46,901 nucleotides of DNA from a virus: positions 1 to 46,901 of the IMG/VR virus record IMGVR_UViG_3300013132_002601, one strand, 5' to 3'. Position numbers and translations under genes: made by a program. The notes under the pieces are model-generated. The model was not told the DNA's origin, searched no databases, and saw only the letters and a program-made list of their open reading frames with translations. Positions 18,033 to 27,117 of the stretch are shown here, in pieces (positions within the stretch are counted from its first letter, which is position 1; each line of letters begins with the position of its first letter).

Positions 18033-18743
18033 ATGGACATTCAAGTATTCATTTTCAATTGGCGAAAGCAGTTTGATAAGACAGTTGAAAAAGAGAAGGT
18101 CCTTTCATCGTTGGGGTATAGAGTCACAGTCATCAATTCGGATGAAGAACATAATCAAGTTCATTGGATTAACTTAGGTGAGTCGGCGTACTTTACTGAT
18201 CAGTTTATGAAGGCTCTTGAATTGTTTGATGGCGATGTTATGTTTCACATTCAAGGAGATGCATCATATGATGATTGGAATCATATTGTAAAGGATGCAA
18301 AAGAATCGTTCGAGACATACAAGTGGGGAATCTATGCTCCCAATATTGACTACACCTGGTACACAAGAGAACGAACAGACATTGAAGGAGTTCAGCTTCG
18401 AGACAAGACAATGAAGTTGGTGGCATGTCCCGACTGCACTTGCTGGTTCATACATAAAGATGTCATCGATGTTTTCAAGCAACTGAAGATAGACATGACC
18501 CCTTATAAGATGGGCTGGGGATGGGATATCATATTTCCGGGAATTAGTTATCTGATGCGTAGATTAGTTATTAGAGACTATTATCACACCATTGATCATC
18601 CTCCAGGAACCAACTACAATAAGACACAAGCTGAAACAGAGATGCACCAGCTTTTTAGTGTTCTTCCCAATGAACTAAAGGTCTTGTTCAATTGGATCAA
18701 AGGTGATCGTCAACAAATTTTACAAATATTTCAAAATGCATAA
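18033..18743 (+). CDS. putative GT-A glycosyltransferase
   Basis: 236 residues from ATG 18033, preceded by GCGAGG. It begins MDIQVFIFNWRKQFDKT and has FDGDVMFHIQGD and a CPDCTCWFIHKDV segment, plausible for a GT-A fold enzyme with an acidic metal site. Similar small proteins occur in phage and bacterial glycan clusters, and the exact family is not clear to me. It overlaps the next gene by 8 bp. Role by context: adds a sugar in the same glycan. Confidence 0.55.
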   Translation: MDIQVFIFNWRKQFDKTVEKEKVLSSLGYRVTVINSDEEHNQVHWINLGESAYFTDQFMKALELFDGDVMFHIQGDASYDDWNHIVKDAKESFETYKWGIYAPNIDYTWYTRERTDIEGVQLRDKTMKLVACPDCTCWFIHKDVIDVFKQLKIDMTPYKMGWGWDIIFPGISYLMRRLVIRDYYHTIDHPPGTNYNKTQAETEMHQLFSVLPNELKVLFNWIKGDRQQILQIFQNA

Positions 18744-19662
18744 AAACTTTTATGAGATGAATGACTATCTATTTGAGCTTATCACTAAAGGAGCTCCAGC
18801 TTCAGTCATTCGTCTAGATAACACTGCAGGTTACATAATTGATAGCATACTAAAAGATCAACCTATTTCAGAACAATTTTTCAACCCGAAAACCATTCTT
18901 GAGGGGGGAGTTTATCCTAATACCCAACAATATGCTAAAACTTTTGTTTACTCATCTACCTTTGATTGTATGTTTAGAGCGACCTGCGTAGGATTTGTAG
19001 ACATCTCGAATGAAATTAGAAAATCTTCTCCTCTACAAGAAATTTTCAAAGATAAAGTTATGTTCTTTTGTGATGGGCATATGGTTTTTGATCCTGCAGC
19101 AATTTTGGGATATACAAACCTCTACTTTGACTTTCTTCCTCGTCAACAAATTGTAAAACCTTGGACGAGAGCTCTCACAGGAAAAAAGGTCTTAGTTATT
19201 TCTACACATGCTGAATCTATTAAACATCAATGGAAAAATAGAAAAGAGATTTGGGGGAAACATTACGAGGATATGTCAGATTTTAATCTTGTTGATGTTA
19301 TACGAGCACCTTACCATCCCTCAGTTGACTCTAGGCAATATCCTAACTGCGATCATTGGGGTCAGATGGTTGAATATGTAAAGAGATTAATTGAGCAATA
19401 TGACTTTGATGTTCTACTATCTGGAGCAACTACATCTTCTCCTTTTTTTGTTGACCATGTAAAGCAAATGGGAAAGATTGGAATTCAGACAGGAGGAGTA
19501 ATACAACTATTCTTCGGAGTTAAGGGGGGTCGTTGGGCTAAGGTAGATTCTTATTCTGATTGGCATAAGATGTTCAATGAACATTGGATATACCCCCTCA
19601 AAATAGATGAACCACAAAATAAATTACAGGGACTTGAAAGCAGCTTTGCATATTGGGGATGA
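18736..19662 (+). CDS. GT-D fold glycosyltransferase-like protein
   Basis: 308 residues. The C-terminal part reads DVLLSGATTSS...GIQTGGVIQLFFG-KGGRW...NEHWIYP, the pattern I know from GT-D fold glycosyltransferases (Gly-rich loop, QLxFGIxGxRW, NxxW.P). The ATG at 18736 overlaps the preceding stop; a GTG at 18703 is an alternative with no better ribosome site. Donor and acceptor are unknown. Confidence 0.6.
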   Translation: MHKNFYEMNDYLFELITKGAPASVIRLDNTAGYIIDSILKDQPISEQFFNPKTILEGGVYPNTQQYAKTFVYSSTFDCMFRATCVGFVDISNEIRKSSPLQEIFKDKVMFFCDGHMVFDPAAILGYTNLYFDFLPRQQIVKPWTRALTGKKVLVISTHAESIKHQWKNRKEIWGKHYEDMSDFNLVDVIRAPYHPSVDSRQYPNCDHWGQMVEYVKRLIEQYDFDVLLSGATTSSPFFVDHVKQMGKIGIQTGGVIQLFFGVKGGRWAKVDSYSDWHKMFNEHWIYPLKIDEPQNKLQGLESSFAYWG

Positions 19663-19663
19663 T

Positions 19664-20983
19664 ATGAAACAACAGATTATTGATATGGTTGGGCAGTACT
19701 TCAAAGAAAAACAATCTAATAAGACATGGGTAGCGGGAAAGGACTTTGTAAACTATGCAGGTCCCTTCTTTGACGAGAAGGAATATATTTCAGTCATGGA
19801 CACACTTCTCAATGGGTGGCTGGTCATGGGTGATAAGTGTCTGCAGTTTGAAAAGCTATTTCCACGACACTTTGGAAAGAATCATGGCATTCTTACGAAC
19901 TCAGGATCCAGTTCAAATCTTCTAATGATGGCATCTCTTGCATCTAAGCGTGGATATAATCTACCAAAGGGCACTAATGTCCTTGTGCCTATCGCAGGAT
20001 TCCCAACCACATTGAACCCCATCCTGCAGGTAGGTTTCAACCCGATCTTTGTTGACATTGAGATTGATACCCTAAACATTGACACTTCTCATGCTGAAGA
20101 GTTGATAAAAAAGCATGATATCAAAGTGTTGACTTTTGCACATGTTCTGGGTAATCCTCCAAACATGGACGATATCATGTCTTTGGTAAGGAAGTATAAT
20201 CTCGTTCTACTAGAAGATTGCTGTGATGCTTTAGGTTCTACCTATGACGGAAAACCTTTGGGGTCTTTTGGCGAGATGGCATCTTGCAGTTTCTATCCTG
20301 CACATCATATGACTATGGGAGAAGGTGGGTTCGTAGCATCAAGGACTTACGAACAAGAAGTTATCCTTCGATCCTTTCGAGAATGGGGTCGTGGGTGTTA
20401 TTGTGTGGGCCCAGAAGCAAACAAACTGCAATGTGGTACCTGCGGCAAAAGGTTTTCTGAATGGGTTCCTTGTATGCGTGGAGAGATCTTTGATCATAAG
20501 TATGTTTATGATGAAATCGGGTATAACCTCAAACCAATTGAAATGCAAGGGGCGATGGGACTCGTTCAACTTGAAAAGCTAGACACTATTCATGCTCTTA
20601 GAAGAAGGAACTACAAACTTCTGTTTGATATCTACTCGAAGTATGAAGAATTCTTCCACCTGCCTAGGCCTCTAGACAAAGCCGATCCTTCTTGGTTTGC
20701 CTTCCCGCTGACCATACGGGATAACGCACCGTTTAAACGTATTGACATTGTAAATCATCTCGAGGATAATTTGATTCAAACGAGGCCTTACTTTGCAGGC
20801 AATCTAATGTTGCAACCTGCATACAGCCATTTGATGCCACCTGAAGATGCAAGAAACAACTTTCCTGTAGCAACAAAGGTTATGAAGGACACATTCTTTC
20901 ATGGGACAAGTCCTGTAATCACTGAGGAACAGATTGTATATATAGGTAATGTTGTTGACAATTTTATGAGTTTAATCAAATGA
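19664..20983 (+). CDS. rfbH: RfbH/E1-type 4-keto-6-deoxysugar 3-dehydratase
   Basis: 439 residues, DegT fold with His instead of the PLP lysine: H214 in YPAHHMTMGEGG. It also has a cysteine set C245, C247, C257, C260 followed by GKRF and HKYVYDEIGYNLKPIEMQ. This is the signature of the Fe-S enzyme E1 (RfbH/DdhC), which makes 3,6-dideoxy-4-keto sugars from CDP-4-keto-6-deoxyglucose. The cysteine spacing is looser than in classical E1. E1 needs a reductase (E3), not seen in this window, so a host reductase or a distant gene must serve. The thiamine enzyme directly downstream fits branched dideoxysugar synthesis. Confidence 0.85.
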   Translation: MKQQIIDMVGQYFKEKQSNKTWVAGKDFVNYAGPFFDEKEYISVMDTLLNGWLVMGDKCLQFEKLFPRHFGKNHGILTNSGSSSNLLMMASLASKRGYNLPKGTNVLVPIAGFPTTLNPILQVGFNPIFVDIEIDTLNIDTSHAEELIKKHDIKVLTFAHVLGNPPNMDDIMSLVRKYNLVLLEDCCDALGSTYDGKPLGSFGEMASCSFYPAHHMTMGEGGFVASRTYEQEVILRSFREWGRGCYCVGPEANKLQCGTCGKRFSEWVPCMRGEIFDHKYVYDEIGYNLKPIEMQGAMGLVQLEKLDTIHALRRRNYKLLFDIYSKYEEFFHLPRPLDKADPSWFAFPLTIRDNAPFKRIDIVNHLEDNLIQTRPYFAGNLMLQPAYSHLMPPEDARNNFPVATKVMKDTFFHGTSPVITEEQIVYIGNVVDNFMSLIK

Positions 20984-21993
20984 GAGTATGCGACTACATT
21001 GCAAACCACCTTTATAGTATAGATGTAAATCGTGTCTATGGCCTAATGGGCGGGGGTGCGTCGGGTCTTAACGATGGGTTTATTAAGCATGGAAGCATTG
21101 AATACATATGCTTCCATCATGAACAGGGTGCCGCTTACGCCGCATACGGCGAGTCGCGGCTTACTAACAAAATTTCTGTTGTCAACCCAACGACAGGTTG
21201 TGGAGGTACAAACTGTATCACTCCCCTTTTGAATGCATGGCAAGATAGTGTTCCTGTACTTTTTATATCAGGAAATGTGCGAACATCCCATACAACGAAT
21301 TACTTAAACAGAAAACTTAATATAAATTTGAGAAAGTATGGTGTTCAAGAACACGATATTATTAACACAGTTTTGAGTATTACTAAATACGCAAAGTTTT
21401 TAGACGATCCTTCTAAAGTGCCCTTTGAACTATCTAAAGCAATAGATATCGCGCTCTCGGATAGGCGAGGCCCTGTTTGGTTAGATATTCCATCTGATGT
21501 TCAAACATCTATTATGCCTGACATATTTGAACAGTACAAGCCCCATGAACTTCCAAACGATCAAAAAAATATTTTTGAAATTATTGATCATGAAATAAGA
21601 TCGCACAGAAGGCCTTTGGTCCTTGCGGGTAATGGGATTCATCTATCTAATACAAGACAGGAGTTTAAAAACTTTCTAGAAAAGTATGATTTACCGTTTG
21701 TTTCTACTTATCTAGGAAGAGATCTGTTAGCATACGACCACCCTTCGAACATTGGAACAGTGGGTATAAAGGGTACACGTGCCGCCAACTTTATCATGCA
21801 AAACTGTGACCTATTGATTATACTAGGTTGTTCTATGAACCCTACTCACGTAGGATATGATGAAAAACAGTTTGCGCCTAAAGCGAAGAAAATTATGATA
21901 GACATTGACCCAGAAGAGTTTGGCAAAAATACCGTGCAAATAAATGCGTGCCACAAAATGAATTTGAAACACTTTTTTGAGAGCTTTTTATGA
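20980..21993 (+). CDS. thiamine diphosphate enzyme, PYR and central domains
   Basis: 337 residues equal to the N-terminal two thirds of an acetolactate-synthase-type enzyme. The PYR domain has the activating Glu in FHHEQGAAYAA, followed by the Rossmann-like central domain ending in LLIILGCSM and KKIMIDIDP. The cofactor-binding PP domain is absent here and is encoded by the next gene, which starts in an ATGA overlap. Such enzymes next to RfbH can add a two-carbon branch from pyruvate (YerE in yersiniose synthesis). The substrate is inference from neighbours. Confidence 0.75.
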   Translation: MRVCDYIANHLYSIDVNRVYGLMGGGASGLNDGFIKHGSIEYICFHHEQGAAYAAYGESRLTNKISVVNPTTGCGGTNCITPLLNAWQDSVPVLFISGNVRTSHTTNYLNRKLNINLRKYGVQEHDIINTVLSITKYAKFLDDPSKVPFELSKAIDIALSDRRGPVWLDIPSDVQTSIMPDIFEQYKPHELPNDQKNIFEIIDHEIRSHRRPLVLAGNGIHLSNTRQEFKNFLEKYDLPFVSTYLGRDLLAYDHPSNIGTVGIKGTRAANFIMQNCDLLIILGCSMNPTHVGYDEKQFAPKAKKIMIDIDPEEFGKNTVQINACHKMNLKHFFESFL

Positions 21994-22784
21994 AACAAGA
22001 TGTTTTTCTGGCGGATCGCATAACTTGGAAAACTAACTGTAAGAACCTGAGAGAATGTTGGGCAGATGAGGTGGTTAATGACTCACCACCCTATTATAAT
22101 ATTTACACTTTTTTAAAATTTTTGAATAAAAATCTACCTACTAGATGCAATGTTGTAAGTGATGCAGGCTCAGCGTTTTATTCAACCGGGCAGGTAATGA
22201 AGTTGTCCGCGGAGCAGCGCTTAATAATTTCAGCATCTCAAGCAGACATGGGATGTGCAGTTCCTGCATCAATTGGAGTATCTTTAGCAGATCCTCTTGC
22301 TAAAACTATCGTAGTTACAGGTGATGGTAGTTTTGCGTCTAATGTGCAAGAACTGGCTACAATAAAAAAACACAGCTTACCCATAACTATATTTGTTCTA
22401 AACAATGATGGGTATTTAAGCATTCGTAACACACAAAATAAATTTTACAATGGGCGTGTTTACGGCGTGAATAGTAAAACAGGATTATGGTTTCCTGATC
22501 TAGAAGACATTGCAAAGACGTTTCATTTTGATTATCGTACCATTGTCAATGACGGCGAAGATTTGAATACCAAAGTCAAGGATTGCTTAGAAATATCCTA
22601 TCCCACCATTTGTAATGTATGCTGTGACCCAGAACAAGAAATAATTCCCACGCAAGCCCTAAAGGATGTGAATGGGGTAAAGGTTCAACCTTCATTAGCT
22701 GACATGTACCCATTTAAGGATGAGGCAGAATTATTTTCGCAACAAGTTGAACTACTAAAGGGTGCTGAATGGGTCCATTGGTGA
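21990..22784 (+). CDS. thiamine diphosphate enzyme, PP domain subunit
   Basis: 264 residues carrying the diphosphate-binding domain missing from the upstream gene. The motif GDGSFASN...NN (about 28 residues apart) binds ThDP and magnesium, and SQADMGCAVPASIGV precedes it. A clean start/stop overlap and full-length motifs in both parts argue for a two-subunit enzyme rather than a sequencing frameshift. It overlaps the following SDR gene by 16 bp. Confidence 0.78.
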   Translation: MKQDVFLADRITWKTNCKNLRECWADEVVNDSPPYYNIYTFLKFLNKNLPTRCNVVSDAGSAFYSTGQVMKLSAEQRLIISASQADMGCAVPASIGVSLADPLAKTIVVTGDGSFASNVQELATIKKHSLPITIFVLNNDGYLSIRNTQNKFYNGRVYGVNSKTGLWFPDLEDIAKTFHFDYRTIVNDGEDLNTKVKDCLEISYPTICNVCCDPEQEIIPTQALKDVNGVKVQPSLADMYPFKDEAELFSQQVELLKGAEWVHW

Positions 22785-23578
22785 TTATTGGCGGAAGTGG
22801 ATTTTTAGGATCACACATACAATCATACTATCCTCTTGCAAAAAAATTCAAAATCATAAGCCTTGTTAGGGGTTCTTTAGACTTATTAAATTCGCAAGAG
22901 GTTTATGATTTTATGAAGGGTGTAAGACCCTACGCTATTGTAAATTGCTATTCATCCGGAGGTAAGGAGCGTGCAAAAGAAACCTCGCTTGATATAGTTA
23001 ATGACAATCTTATTATGTTTGACAATATCAGAAGATGTAATCATATGTTCAAAAAGTACATTAATATAGGATCTGGTGCTGAGTATGATTTTTCTGTACA
23101 TGCCGAACCTCGAGAACATGATATACTTACATCCATACCGAAAACATCCTATGGATCATCAAAGAATATTATATCAAGGCTATGTCAACTTGAAGAAAAT
23201 TTTTACACATTGAGATTGTTTGGATGCTTTGGTTCAGGAGAACCTCAATTTAGATTATTCTCAAAGTTTATGTTAGGTACAGGCATGTTTGAAGTCAATG
23301 ATAAATATTTTGACAATATATCAATAGATGATTTTCTTTCTATTCTTTATCATTTTATAGTTATTGATCAGCCCCATAAGGATGTAAACTGTACATACTC
23401 AACAAAAAGTCTCATATCAGAACAACTAGAAATTCTAAGTCTAGTTACAGGTCACAAAAGGCCTATAAAAATTAACGAAGTGAATGACTCCAATTACATT
23501 GGAAAGTCGACCTGTTTACATTCTTTAGGCATACCCCTTGAAGGGTTAAAAAAAGGTATTTTAAAACATTATGAATAA
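22769..23578 (+). CDS. NAD-dependent epimerase/reductase (SDR), YerF-like role
   Basis: 269-residue extended SDR with IIGGSGFLGSH near the N-terminus and a YGSSK catalytic pair around residue 130. It is shorter than RmlB-type dehydratases, closer to 4-ketosugar reductases. In yersiniose pathways a reductase (YerF) follows the thiamine enzyme, and the gene order here matches. That role is inference. It overlaps both flanking genes. Confidence 0.7.
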   Translation: MGPLVIIGGSGFLGSHIQSYYPLAKKFKIISLVRGSLDLLNSQEVYDFMKGVRPYAIVNCYSSGGKERAKETSLDIVNDNLIMFDNIRRCNHMFKKYINIGSGAEYDFSVHAEPREHDILTSIPKTSYGSSKNIISRLCQLEENFYTLRLFGCFGSGEPQFRLFSKFMLGTGMFEVNDKYFDNISIDDFLSILYHFIVIDQPHKDVNCTYSTKSLISEQLEILSLVTGHKRPIKINEVNDSNYIGKSTCLHSLGIPLEGLKKGILKHYE

Positions 23579-24515
23579 AATAGTTTACATTACGGGATGC
23601 CTTGGGTTCATTGGATATCATGTAACCTTAGCGTGCCTTAAGCGAGGGTGGCATGTTAGGGGTATTGATTCGCAAACATATGCCGCGAATTTGTCTTTTC
23701 TTTCTGAGCTACAACAGTATGAGAAGTTTGTTTTTGAAAAGCAAAATATCAATAGCATCACTCATCTATATGACTGTGACTATGTTATCAATACAGCAGC
23801 AGAGACACATGTTGACAACAGCATAGTGAGTTCAGATGTCTTTCTTCATAGCAACATCAATGGGGTGCATAACCTACTTGAACTCATAAAACAGAAACCT
23901 GCCTCTCGTAGGCCTACACTTTTGCATTTTAGCACCGATGAAGTTTATGGTGATATAGAAGTGGGGTCTCATACTGAAACCGATCTGCTTAAACCGAGCA
24001 ATCCTTATAGCGCAACTAAAGCTGCAGCAGATATGTTGATTTTAGCATGGGCAAGGACTTATAATATTCCATATGTGATTGTTAGACCAACTAACAACTA
24101 TGGGATTGGGCAGTATGTTGAAAAGTTCATTCCTCGAGCATGCAAAAACTTATACTTGGGTAGACTCATAAGTCTACATGATAGGGGGGTGCCCAAAAGA
24201 ACTTGGCTTCATGTTAGTGATACGGCAAGCGCAGTCATAACGATAATTGAAAGTTCAGAAAGAAATAGAATCTTCAATGTGTCTGGTAACTATGAGGAAA
24301 AGAATCTTGTTGTAGCTCAAAAGTTGATCAAACACATCTTGGGAGATGTCGATCCTCTTAGACATGTTGATTTATCAGAGACCAGGCCTGGTCAAGATGT
24401 GAGGTATGCGATTGACGATAATGCTTTAAGATCAATAGGTTGGGCACCTAAAGCTAACTTTGATGTGGAATTAGCAACTATTTGTAATTGGTATAAAAAC
24501 AACTTTGTTTGGTAA
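23571..24515 (+). CDS. RmlB-type NDP-sugar 4,6-dehydratase
   Basis: 314-residue extended SDR with ITGCLGFIG at the N-terminus, the STDEVYGD catalytic triplet, YSATKAAAD and RPTNNYG. All are typical of dTDP-glucose 4,6-dehydratase (RmlB), so it should make a 4-keto-6-deoxy sugar, a possible substrate for the E1-type dehydratase. The nucleotide specificity cannot be read by eye. It overlaps the previous gene by 8 bp. Confidence 0.85.
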   Translation: MNKIVYITGCLGFIGYHVTLACLKRGWHVRGIDSQTYAANLSFLSELQQYEKFVFEKQNINSITHLYDCDYVINTAAETHVDNSIVSSDVFLHSNINGVHNLLELIKQKPASRRPTLLHFSTDEVYGDIEVGSHTETDLLKPSNPYSATKAAADMLILAWARTYNIPYVIVRPTNNYGIGQYVEKFIPRACKNLYLGRLISLHDRGVPKRTWLHVSDTASAVITIIESSERNRIFNVSGNYEEKNLVVAQKLIKHILGDVDPLRHVDLSETRPGQDVRYAIDDNALRSIGWAPKANFDVELATICNWYKNNFVW

Positions 24516-24517
24516 TT

Positions 24518-25207
24518 ATGAAAAAAATAGTAAGCGTTAGCTCTTATGGTACAAACGCTCGTTATATAGTAGGAGCGCATAGACAATATGAACTTTCAAG
24601 AAGTTTGTATCCAGATTGGGAATATAGAATTTATGTAGATGATGCATCGAACTATAATATGCCTGATGCCACCATCATTGAAGTAAAAGACGGTTCACAT
24701 GGGGTCTTTTGGAGATTTGAACCGTTGTTTGAGAATGAGAACAATGTTGTCATCGTAAGAGACTCAGATGGAAGAATCAGCTATCGAGAATGTAAAGCGG
24801 TGAATGAATGGCTAGAATCGTCAAAGAGTTTTCATGTTTATAGAGACCATGAAGCACACTTTGAATTTCCCATAATTGCCTGTGCGTTTGGGTATAAGGG
24901 GAAGCTTTCTTCTTCCCTTCACAAAATTATGAGGGAGTATGCGACAAAGACAAACTATTACACCAATGATCAAGTATTTTTGCGAGATCATGTTTGGCCT
25001 ATTGTTGAAAGTGATACACTAATACATTCAATGAATGAGGGTTGGTTTGGTAAAACACGATCTACTCTACTGAACCCCTATTCATTTTGCGGGAATGGAT
25101 ATGATGAATTTGATATGCCTCTATATCCTGAAACTCTCGCTGAGATGGCGGGATTTGATCAAAAGAATCTACACGAAAGATACAAGTTTGATGGGGGAAT
25201 CTGGTGA
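24518..25207 (+). CDS. putative glycosyltransferase
   Basis: 229 residues from ATG 24518. It has a VIVRDSDGRISYRE segment like the metal-binding loop of GT-A enzymes, followed by FHVYRDHEAHFEFPI. Similar proteins in phages and bacterial capsule clusters are annotated as glycosyltransferases. Substrate unknown. The stop overlaps the GTG start of the following gene. Confidence 0.55.
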   Translation: MKKIVSVSSYGTNARYIVGAHRQYELSRSLYPDWEYRIYVDDASNYNMPDATIIEVKDGSHGVFWRFEPLFENENNVVIVRDSDGRISYRECKAVNEWLESSKSFHVYRDHEAHFEFPIIACAFGYKGKLSSSLHKIMREYATKTNYYTNDQVFLRDHVWPIVESDTLIHSMNEGWFGKTRSTLLNPYSFCGNGYDEFDMPLYPETLAEMAGFDQKNLHERYKFDGGIW

Positions 25208-26010
25208 AATCTTTTTTCATTCTACCTATTCATAATAAGGAAAGTTTGCTCTTAAAGGTTTTACAAGGAATCGTTTCAAGTGCATCAAGTGACTATCAAA
25301 TCTTAGCGATCCTTGACGGATGCAATGACTCATCAGAACAAATACTGCTTGACTTCATAAGTCAAAATAAGTTGTCTAATCATTTTTTAGTTTCTTACAT
25401 GGATGATGTGCATGAGATAACTTGTTTAAATCACGGGTTGACAAAAATACGACTATCGAATGCACGACCTGAAGATTTAATCTTTACTGTTCAAGATGAT
25501 GTTATTCTTCAAGAGACACAGGTAGACAAAAAATTTAATTACTTATTCACGCATGAACCCAACTTAGGTTATGTTAGTATGAGATTAGGTTGTGATATAG
25601 TTAATCTTGATCATACAATAGGTGAAAAAAATTATGTTGAATCAGAATACGGGCATTGGAAACAATTGGGATTTAATCATTTCTATTGTGCAAAACAAAA
25701 TGAACTTATCAAAGTGCCCATCGCTATTAGAAGCCCCACATGTGTTTTATGGAATAGGTATAAAAAAGTTGGATTTTATGATGCCGCACTGGCCCCTTGT
25801 GGGTTCGATTGTCATGACTTTAGTTTGCGTATGATAGAACACAATTTTCAAAATGCTGTTTATGTATTAAAATACTTAAGTGATGTGTCATGGGGAGGAA
25901 TGAGAACAGAAACAATTTCACAAATAAACTCTCGTCATGGAGAAATTTATGAACAGAATCGACGATATTTGGCAATGAAACACAGGGATTTATTAAGGAC
26001 AATTTCATGA
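25204..26010 (+). CDS. GT2-like glycosyltransferase
   Basis: 268 residues, starting with GTG in a GTGA overlap. It begins SFFILPIHNKESLL, followed by ILAILDGCNDSS, a typical GT2 nucleotide-binding start, and later FTVQDDVIL as acidic metal site. Single-domain cytoplasmic enzyme. Donor and acceptor unknown; the operon context suggests the same glycan as its neighbours. Confidence 0.72.
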   Translation: MKSFFILPIHNKESLLLKVLQGIVSSASSDYQILAILDGCNDSSEQILLDFISQNKLSNHFLVSYMDDVHEITCLNHGLTKIRLSNARPEDLIFTVQDDVILQETQVDKKFNYLFTHEPNLGYVSMRLGCDIVNLDHTIGEKNYVESEYGHWKQLGFNHFYCAKQNELIKVPIAIRSPTCVLWNRYKKVGFYDAALAPCGFDCHDFSLRMIEHNFQNAVYVLKYLSDVSWGGMRTETISQINSRHGEIYEQNRRYLAMKHRDLLRTIS

Positions 26011-26732
26011 ATCCATTAGTGACTATTGTAACCGCAACCACTTGCACTCCATATCTACGTCAAAACATTGACTCTGTTTTAGCGCAAACCTATCCCAACA
26101 TTCAGCATCTTGTGGTCATAGACGGCAAACATCACCTTGAGAAGCTAGATTACGATATCGCTGCTGATATAGTCACACTTCCATATGCAACAGGCACAGA
26201 GCAGTACAACGGGCATCGTATCTACGGGGCTGCAACTTATCTTGCAAAGGGGGACTTTATCATGTACCTTGATGAAGATAACTGGATCGAACCCAACCAC
26301 ATAGAAAGTTTAATTGAATTGCTCAAAGATACTCCCAACTCCTATGCCTGTGCGCTTAGGAAGATCACAGACATGGAGGGAAACTTTATCTGTAATGATG
26401 ATTGTGAGAGTCTTGGAAACTGGGTGTCAGTCATCAACGACTACTTTGTAGATGTGAACTGTTTCTTTCTACCTAAGAAACTTGCCCTTCAGCTAACACC
26501 TATCTGGTATCGTCGAGCAAGGCATCCAGAAGATCAACCGGAAGTTGATCGGGCATTGACAAATGTGTTAAGATACAATAAAATACAATGCTTGGTGAGC
26601 GGCAAGTATACCGTAAACTATCGTGCAGGCAATCGAGCAGATTCTGTTCGACCTGAATTCTTTTTACAAGGCAATGAACATATGAGGAAAGTATACAATG
26701 GAAAGTTCCCCTGGCAAGCCCCTGCAGTATAA
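26007..26732 (+). CDS. GT2 family glycosyltransferase
   Basis: 241 residues. A canonical GT2 start, PLVTIVTATTCTPYLRQNIDSVL, lies at 3-25, with IMYLDEDNWIEP as DxD-type site near residue 90. It is the last enzyme gene of the sugar operon and overlaps the start of the DUF3310 gene by 35 bp. Substrate unknown. Confidence 0.82.
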   Translation: MNPLVTIVTATTCTPYLRQNIDSVLAQTYPNIQHLVVIDGKHHLEKLDYDIAADIVTLPYATGTEQYNGHRIYGAATYLAKGDFIMYLDEDNWIEPNHIESLIELLKDTPNSYACALRKITDMEGNFICNDDCESLGNWVSVINDYFVDVNCFFLPKKLALQLTPIWYRRARHPEDQPEVDRALTNVLRYNKIQCLVSGKYTVNYRAGNRADSVRPEFFLQGNEHMRKVYNGKFPWQAPAV

Positions 26733-27117
26733 GTACAATGAAGAGCAACTAATTCAGCAGCTGCTTGAATACGTCAATTCAACATATAACCAACACTATG
26801 CTCAAGGTGACATTCAGACAACTGAGTTCATCATTAGTAATGGTGATGGTATTGCGTTCACCCGTGGCAATGTTATAAAATATGCACAGCGTTATGGAAA
26901 GAAGGATGGCAAAAGTCGTAAAGACATTATGAAGATCCTTCACTACGCTTTGATTTTGCTCTACACTCATGACCTAGAAAATGAAAATCCCTCTGTAAAG
27001 GAAAGTGAATATGAAAATCAGTCAAGATACGATCAACATCCTCAAGAACTTCGCTACGATCAACTCAAATCTGCTGTTTCGAGCGGGCTCTACCCTATCA
27101 ACAATCTCGGCGCCTAA
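26698..27117 (+). CDS. DUF3310 protein
   Basis: 139 residues. The core HYAQGDIQTTEFIIS...FTRGNVIKYAQRYGKKDG...DIMKILHYALILL matches the DUF3310 family found in many phages near replication genes, function unknown. The domain ends near residue 100. The last 35 or so residues are translated in another frame over the first 107 bases of gene 45. Either the long overlap is real or a base change near the end has removed an earlier stop. Confidence 0.78.
   Translation: MESSPGKPLQYKYNEEQLIQQLLEYVNSTYNQHYAQGDIQTTEFIISNGDGIAFTRGNVIKYAQRYGKKDGKSRKDIMKILHYALILLYTHDLENENPSVKESEYENQSRYDQHPQELRYDQLKSAVSSGLYPINNLGA

Noticed and set aside
21985-21995. Frameshift explanation for the two-part thiamine enzyme
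   Set aside because: The second gene starts with ATG in a standard ATGA overlap like most gene pairs here; a real split is preferred, though reads should be checked.
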